From positions 737,339-801,338 of the forward strand of contig NZ_JAFMNX010000002.1 in the NCBI RefSeq assembly GCF_018457165.1: a stretch of 64,000 bases of DNA. The letters are read 5' to 3'. The notes beneath the pieces were generated by a model. The model saw only the letters and a program-made list of their open reading frames with translations, was not told where the DNA came from and did no database searches. This document shows, one piece after another, positions 61,303-64,000 of the stretch. Each line of letters opens with the position of its first letter. Positions within the stretch are counted from its first letter, which is position 1. Origin of the DNA: Tianweitania aestuarii (GTDB lineage: Bacteria; Pseudomonadota; Alphaproteobacteria; Rhizobiales; Rhizobiaceae). A program made the position numbers and the translations under genes.

Positions 61303-62280
61303 TCAGCGTGTGCCGCGTCCCTTTGTTTCAACGATCTCGAACACCTGATCGCCGTTGTAGATCGGCATGTTCGGACGACGGATGGAACCGATCCATGCCG
61401 TTTTCACAGGGCAACGAACCTCTTCCACGACATCGCCGTAGAAGTTCACGATGTCGGCCAGGTGCTGACCTTCGACAACGTCGTCGCCTTCTTTGATGCG
61501 CGGCATGAAAAGGCCGCCATGCCTGCACTTCAGGTGCATCGCATCGCCGCCGAGTCGATAATCTCCTTCAAGGGGAGCTTTGCCTGGAAGCATGTCCATT
61601 GCCTGCGCGACGCGCTTGATCGCCATTTCGAGCCGCTCGACATCATGTTCCCAGACGCGGGCTCCGCCACCGCTTTCCACGATCAGCGAAGGCTTCCTGC
61701 CGATCTTGGTGTAGTTGGTGAAGTGGCAGCCCTTCAGACCGTCCTCCAACGAATTCCAGATGTAAGGGGCGCCGCACGCCCAGCCCAAACGCTCCGACTC
61801 TTGCCCTTCGGCCGTGCCGTTGTTGTGGAACAGCGTGTAGTGGCAGGTGATGGTGAGATCGCCGCCTGAGTGAAGGTCGAGCATGGCATCGGAATTCTCG
61901 ACCGAAAGCTCCAGCAGCCGGTCGGCAAGCTGATAAGAGAGCGGCCCCTCGGGATCACCTGGAAAGACCCGGTTCAAGTTGAAGCCGTCTTGCGGCGTCA
62001 GGCGGTTGTATCCACGAAAGCCCAGCGGATTAGCCGACATCAAAAAGATGATCGTGCCGCGCAATTGGCTGAGATCGAGCGTCTTCAGAAATTTGAGAAT
62101 TGCTGTGGGCCCAACAATCTCAGGCCCATGGATCAACGCCTGAACCCACAAGGCAGGCCCGTCGCCACGGCCGGAGGCAATCATGACCGGCGACGATACC
62201 GGCATCCCGTCAGGGTAGTCGCCCAAGCGAACTTCGCCTCGGGTCACTGTGCCGCTTTTTCGGTCGATATGGCTGAGCAT
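61303..62280 (-). CDS. Succinylglutamate desuccinylase/aspartoacylase-family deacylase (M14-like)
   Basis: A 325-residue zinc carboxypeptidase-fold deacylase. Zinc ligands are His and Glu in ALIHGPEIVGPTAI and the His in MLDLHSGGDLTI; the Asn-Arg substrate pair lies in FNLNRVFPGDPEG, and the catalytic Glu in LIVESGGGARVWE. A C-terminal beta domain (GGLFMPRIKEGDDVVEGQHLADIVNFYGDVVEEVRCPV) resembles a lipoyl/biotinyl-like barrel common in this AstE/AspA subgroup. It should remove an N-acyl group from the substrate imported by the transporter encoded downstream. Confidence 0.86.
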   Translation of the reverse strand: MLSHIDRKSGTVTRGEVRLGDYPDGMPVSSPVMIASGRGDGPALWVQALIHGPEIVGPTAILKFLKTLDLSQLRGTIIFLMSANPLGFRGYNRLTPQDGFNLNRVFPGDPEGPLSYQLADRLLELSVENSDAMLDLHSGGDLTITCHYTLFHNNGTAEGQESERLGWACGAPYIWNSLEDGLKGCHFTNYTKIGRKPSLIVESGGGARVWEHDVERLEMAIKRVAQAMDMLPGKAPLEGDYRLGGDAMHLKCRHGGLFMPRIKEGDDVVEGQHLADIVNFYGDVVEEVRCPVKTAWIGSIRRPNMPIYNGDQVFEIVETKGRGTR

Positions 62281-62353
62281 GGCTCGTCTCCAGTCAATTC
62301 ACGTCAACTGGTGATCACGATAACCCAACCGCGCGGGGACCTGTAAAGAGGAA

Positions 62354-62389
62354 TTCCATATACACCATCCTCTTTTGTCCTATATGGAA
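62354..62389. promoter_or_regulatory. Long inverted repeat, candidate operator of the second IclR regulator
   Basis: TTCCATATA and TATATGGAA, exact reverse complements, are 18 bases apart. They lie between the divergent deacylase and iclR genes, ending 22 bases before the iclR start. Two half-sites, or two weak palindromes, are possible readings. Confidence 0.45.
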
Positions 62390-62411
62390 CAATTTCGATT
62401 ATGGAGGTGAG

Positions 62412-63188
62412 ATGAGTTCGCTGGATAATGGTCTGCGCATTCTTGCGCTGATCAACGATGCCCGACCGCTGCTGCGGGTCACTGACGTTTCTGAACTGCT
62501 GGACCTGCCAAAAGCATCCGTGTCCCGCACCCTGCGGGTGTTGTGCGATGCCGGTTGGCTGGAACGACAGCAAACGGGCAGCGGCTACGGAATGGGCCAT
62601 AAGGCTTTGGAGTTGGCTCAGCACTATTATGCTCGCCATGCATGCATCGACAAAGTCGACGCGGCGCTGAAATTGCTGGTCGAACGCTATGGCTTCACAG
62701 GACATGCCGGGAAGGTTGTCGGCAGCGAACGTGTGTTGCTGATTGCGCGGCAGGGTTGGTACCCATTGCAACACGCCGCGAAAGTAGCCGAACGCAAATT
62801 TGCGTTCGACTCTATCATCGGCCAAGCGATCCTTGCCCGTGACAGCGACGAGGCTGTGTTTGCTGTTCTCGGGTTAAGAACGTCGGCCAAAGCGATCCAT
62901 GGGCTTGATGAACAAACCGTAGCCAATGCTCTGAAGACCATTAGGACAGACGGCATTGCACTGAGCAACAGTCTGATCACGCCTGGCATATCGTCTGTGG
63001 GCGCAGCGTTGGAAGACCAGCGCACAGGTGAACGGATCGGCTTTTGCCTTTCCTTCCCAGCAAGCGCTGCCGACACAAAGCATCTCGAGAGTTTGAAAAG
63101 CGACATCTACACGTCTGCCCTAGAAATCGGCTGTGAAGTACGCGATGCCTTTTGGGAACAAAGGCGATCCAAACGCCCTAACTCCTAA
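62412..63188 (+). CDS. IclR-family transcriptional regulator (second copy)
   Basis: A 258-residue regulator with GGAGG before its ATG. The helix-turn-helix is PLLRVTDVSELLDLPKASVSRTLRVLCDAGWL; the effector domain includes AERKFAFDSIIGQAILA, IALSNSLITPGISSVGAAL and RIGFCLSFPAS. The effector part departs from the common IclR consensus (no GCAFP-like loop), so its ligand may be unusual. It lies divergent from the deacylase and polyamine-type importer operon and is its probable regulator. Confidence 0.86.
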   Translation: MSSLDNGLRILALINDARPLLRVTDVSELLDLPKASVSRTLRVLCDAGWLERQQTGSGYGMGHKALELAQHYYARHACIDKVDAALKLLVERYGFTGHAGKVVGSERVLLIARQGWYPLQHAAKVAERKFAFDSIIGQAILARDSDEAVFAVLGLRTSAKAIHGLDEQTVANALKTIRTDGIALSNSLITPGISSVGAALEDQRTGERIGFCLSFPASAADTKHLESLKSDIYTSALEIGCEVRDAFWEQRRSKRPNS

Positions 63189-63192
63189 CCCC

Positions 63193-63207
63193 ATCACCTG
63201 AGGTGAT
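63193..63207. other. 15-bp palindrome after the second iclR gene
   Basis: ATCACCT-G-AGGTGAT, perfectly symmetrical, 5 bases after the stop, followed by ATTTTA. It could be part of a weak terminator or a protein site; neither is well supported. Confidence 0.35.
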
Positions 63208-63252
63208 ATTTTAGTCGACCGACCCATTCTTTGAGCAGCAGCAACCTAGATC

Positions 63253-63525
63253 TTAGCTCGAGTTCTTGGGTCTGATATCGGACCTATCCGGCAGCAAATC
63301 TGCCACGTCTCCTATCGGGCGGTACAACTTGGCCGCGATTGGTGCACCAGGTTCCAGCGGTGCCTGTTTGGTGATCATCTCTGCCAGCGCTGCGCGCAAG
63401 ATTTCGGCGGGTCTTGGCTGGTGAGCGGGTTTTTCTCGCGCCTGGGTGCTATGAACACGAATAGCCTCCCGAAGGAGGCTTGAGCGTTTTATGTCGATGG
63501 TGAGTTGTGGGTAGGCTTTGCCCCT
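63253..63525 (-). pseudogene. Open-frame remnant with protein-like composition, no start found
   Basis: The minus strand is open from inside the leftmost tRNA relic to TAA at 63253. It reads in part LTIDIKRSSLLREAIRVHST, then REKPAHQPRPAEILRAALAE, and ends DRSDIRPKNSS. The only ATG (63378) would give 41 residues, and no ribosome binding site is visible. I do not recognise it. It may be a decayed gene or chance coding-like sequence downstream of an rrn operon. Confidence 0.25.
63463..63480 (-). terminator. UUCG-loop hairpin, possible end of the rrn/tRNA transcript
   Basis: On the minus strand AGCCTCC-TTCG-GGAGGCT forms a 7-bp stem with the extra-stable C(UUCG)G loop. ATTCGTGTT follows, so there is no proper U tract; it lies downstream of tRNA-fMet and its relics. 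Confidence 0.4.
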
Positions 63526-63543
63526 ACGACCTTCAGGTTATGG
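63504..63543 (-). pseudogene. tRNA-fMet relic C (anticodon 3' stem and T arm only)
   Basis: The minus strand keeps ATAACCTGAAGGTCGTAGG and the CCTAC side of the T stem, with the T loop changed to GGCAAAG. The acceptor and D arms are gone, so it cannot fold as a tRNA. Confidence 0.7.
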
Positions 63544-63625
63544 TGAGCTCGCGAATGAGGAGCACCCTTCACCAGCGAAGCGAGGCTTTGCGCCAGCGGA
63601 ACATGAGTTGGGAAGGTGGTTTGTT

Positions 63626-63733
63626 TGGTTGCAGGGGTAGGCTTTGACCCTACGACCTTCAGGTTATGAGCCTGACGAGGTGAGGCCTTTAAAGGATCGA
63701 TCCTGTGAATCGATCCTGGGCCGAACGGGCTGC
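63626..63733 (-). pseudogene. tRNA-fMet relic B with a 48-bp insertion in the D arm
   Basis: From the D arm to the encoded CCA (63626-63628) it matches the intact gene, including the CAT anticodon. The T loop is GTCAAAG instead of TTCAAAT. The 5' acceptor strand is replaced by unrelated bases. 48 bases (63678-63725) replace GTAGCT of the D arm. Confidence 0.8.
63678..63725. repeat. 48-bp palindromic insertion, copy 1
   Basis: It holds GGATCGAT (63694-63701) and ATCGATCC (63709-63716) as an inverted repeat, flanked by GGCC on both sides. Length and ends are the same as copy 2 at 63898. Confidence 0.7.
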
Positions 63734-63768
63734 TTTTGGATCAGATGGCGTGACAGGAGAGAAGATAC

Positions 63769-63845
<77 letters not shown>

Positions 63846-63856
63846 TCACCATGGAA

Positions 63857-63872
63857 CCGGGTTTTGGCCCGG
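63857..63872. other. CCGGG/CCCGG hairpin between the tRNA and relic A
   Basis: CCGGG (63857-63861) and CCCGG (63868-63872) enclose TTTTGG, in the spacer between the intact tRNA-fMet and relic A. The role is unknown. Confidence 0.35.
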
Positions 63873-63889
63873 GAGCGAAGTCAGGCGTA

Positions 63890-63964
63890 GCCTGATGAGG
63901 TGAGGCCGTTAAAGAAGCGATCCGGTGGATCGGTTCTAGGCCGAACGGGCTGCTCCACCCCGCG
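63890..63964 (-). pseudogene. tRNA-fMet relic A (5' half) with the same 48-bp insertion
   Basis: The minus strand begins with an intact 5' end, CGCGGGGTGGAGCAGCCCG (63946-63964), preceded by the same GGTGA flank as the real gene. The 48-bp element (63898-63945) follows at the same D-arm position, then a decayed TCAGGCTACGCCTGA in place of the anticodon arm. The 3' half is lost. Confidence 0.75.
63898..63945. repeat. 48-bp palindromic insertion, copy 2
   Basis: CGATCC-GGT-GGATCG (63918-63932) forms the core hairpin, again between flanking GGCC. It aligns base for base with copy 1 and differs at about ten positions, mostly in the stem. Confidence 0.7.
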
Positions 63965-64000
63965 TCACCTGTGCGCGGTCCCTGTCGAGATTTGGGGCCG

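Noticed and set aside
63846..64000. 5S rRNA at the right edge
   Set aside because: Expected from the rrn-like context, but no 5S sequence is present before base 64000; only relic A and its flanks are seen.

Overview
The window looks like chromosome of a GC-rich alphaproteobacterium of the Rhizobiales (Hyphomicrobiales), probably Phyllobacteriaceae or Rhizobiaceae-like. This rests on CpdR beside tRNA-Val, a suhB/MmgR-type small RNA beside an inositol-monophosphatase-family gene, the density of ABC importers, and an initiator tRNA at the right edge placed as at the 3' end of an rrn operon. The assignment is inferred from gene content only.

Positions 1-13800 are mostly housekeeping and metal genes: the end of a LysR regulator, a DUF1007 protein with a NicO/RcnA nickel-cobalt exporter, a methionine aminopeptidase overlapping a ParD-like gene that carries a palindromic operator, a His-rich CDF exporter, a GNAT acetyltransferase, an aminotransferase, an SDR, a lysophospholipase-like hydrolase, a HisN-type phosphatase with the sRNA beside it, an N-formylglutamate amidohydrolase, CpdR, tRNA-Val(GAC), a GAF histidine kinase and an acetylpolyamine-amidohydrolase-like protein.

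Positions 13800-35600 are nutrient uptake. A complete Liv-type importer lies divergent from an M20 deacylase and a PPOX flavoprotein. A pentose locus follows: D-lyxose isomerase divergent from DeoR, RbsABC-type importer, AraD and AraB, with no AraA. After an ABC-F ATPase comes a second RbsABC-type importer with a DJ-1/PfpI protein and a GntR regulator.

Positions 35600-39150 hold an Fe-alcohol dehydrogenase, a semialdehyde dehydrogenase and an alpha/beta hydrolase, resembling the oxidative half of gamma-hydroxybutyrate breakdown. Positions 39173-51917 are one tight 11-gene minus-strand cluster combining three CoA-transferase genes, a hydroxyacid dehydrogenase, class II aldolase, FGGY kinase, TPP enzyme, molybdenum enzyme, AhpD-like protein, rhodanese and acyl-CoA synthetase. 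It lies divergent from a polyamine-type importer whose two permeases are fused, plus an IclR regulator. Two copies of one palindrome sit in the divergent promoter region. This is the strongest candidate for an undescribed catabolic system.

Positions 57484-63188 carry a second polyamine-type importer with unfused permeases, an AstE/AspA-family deacylase and a second IclR regulator. Positions 63189-64000 contain tRNA-fMet on the minus strand and three degenerate relics of it. Two of these carry the same 48-bp palindromic insertion at the same point of the D arm.
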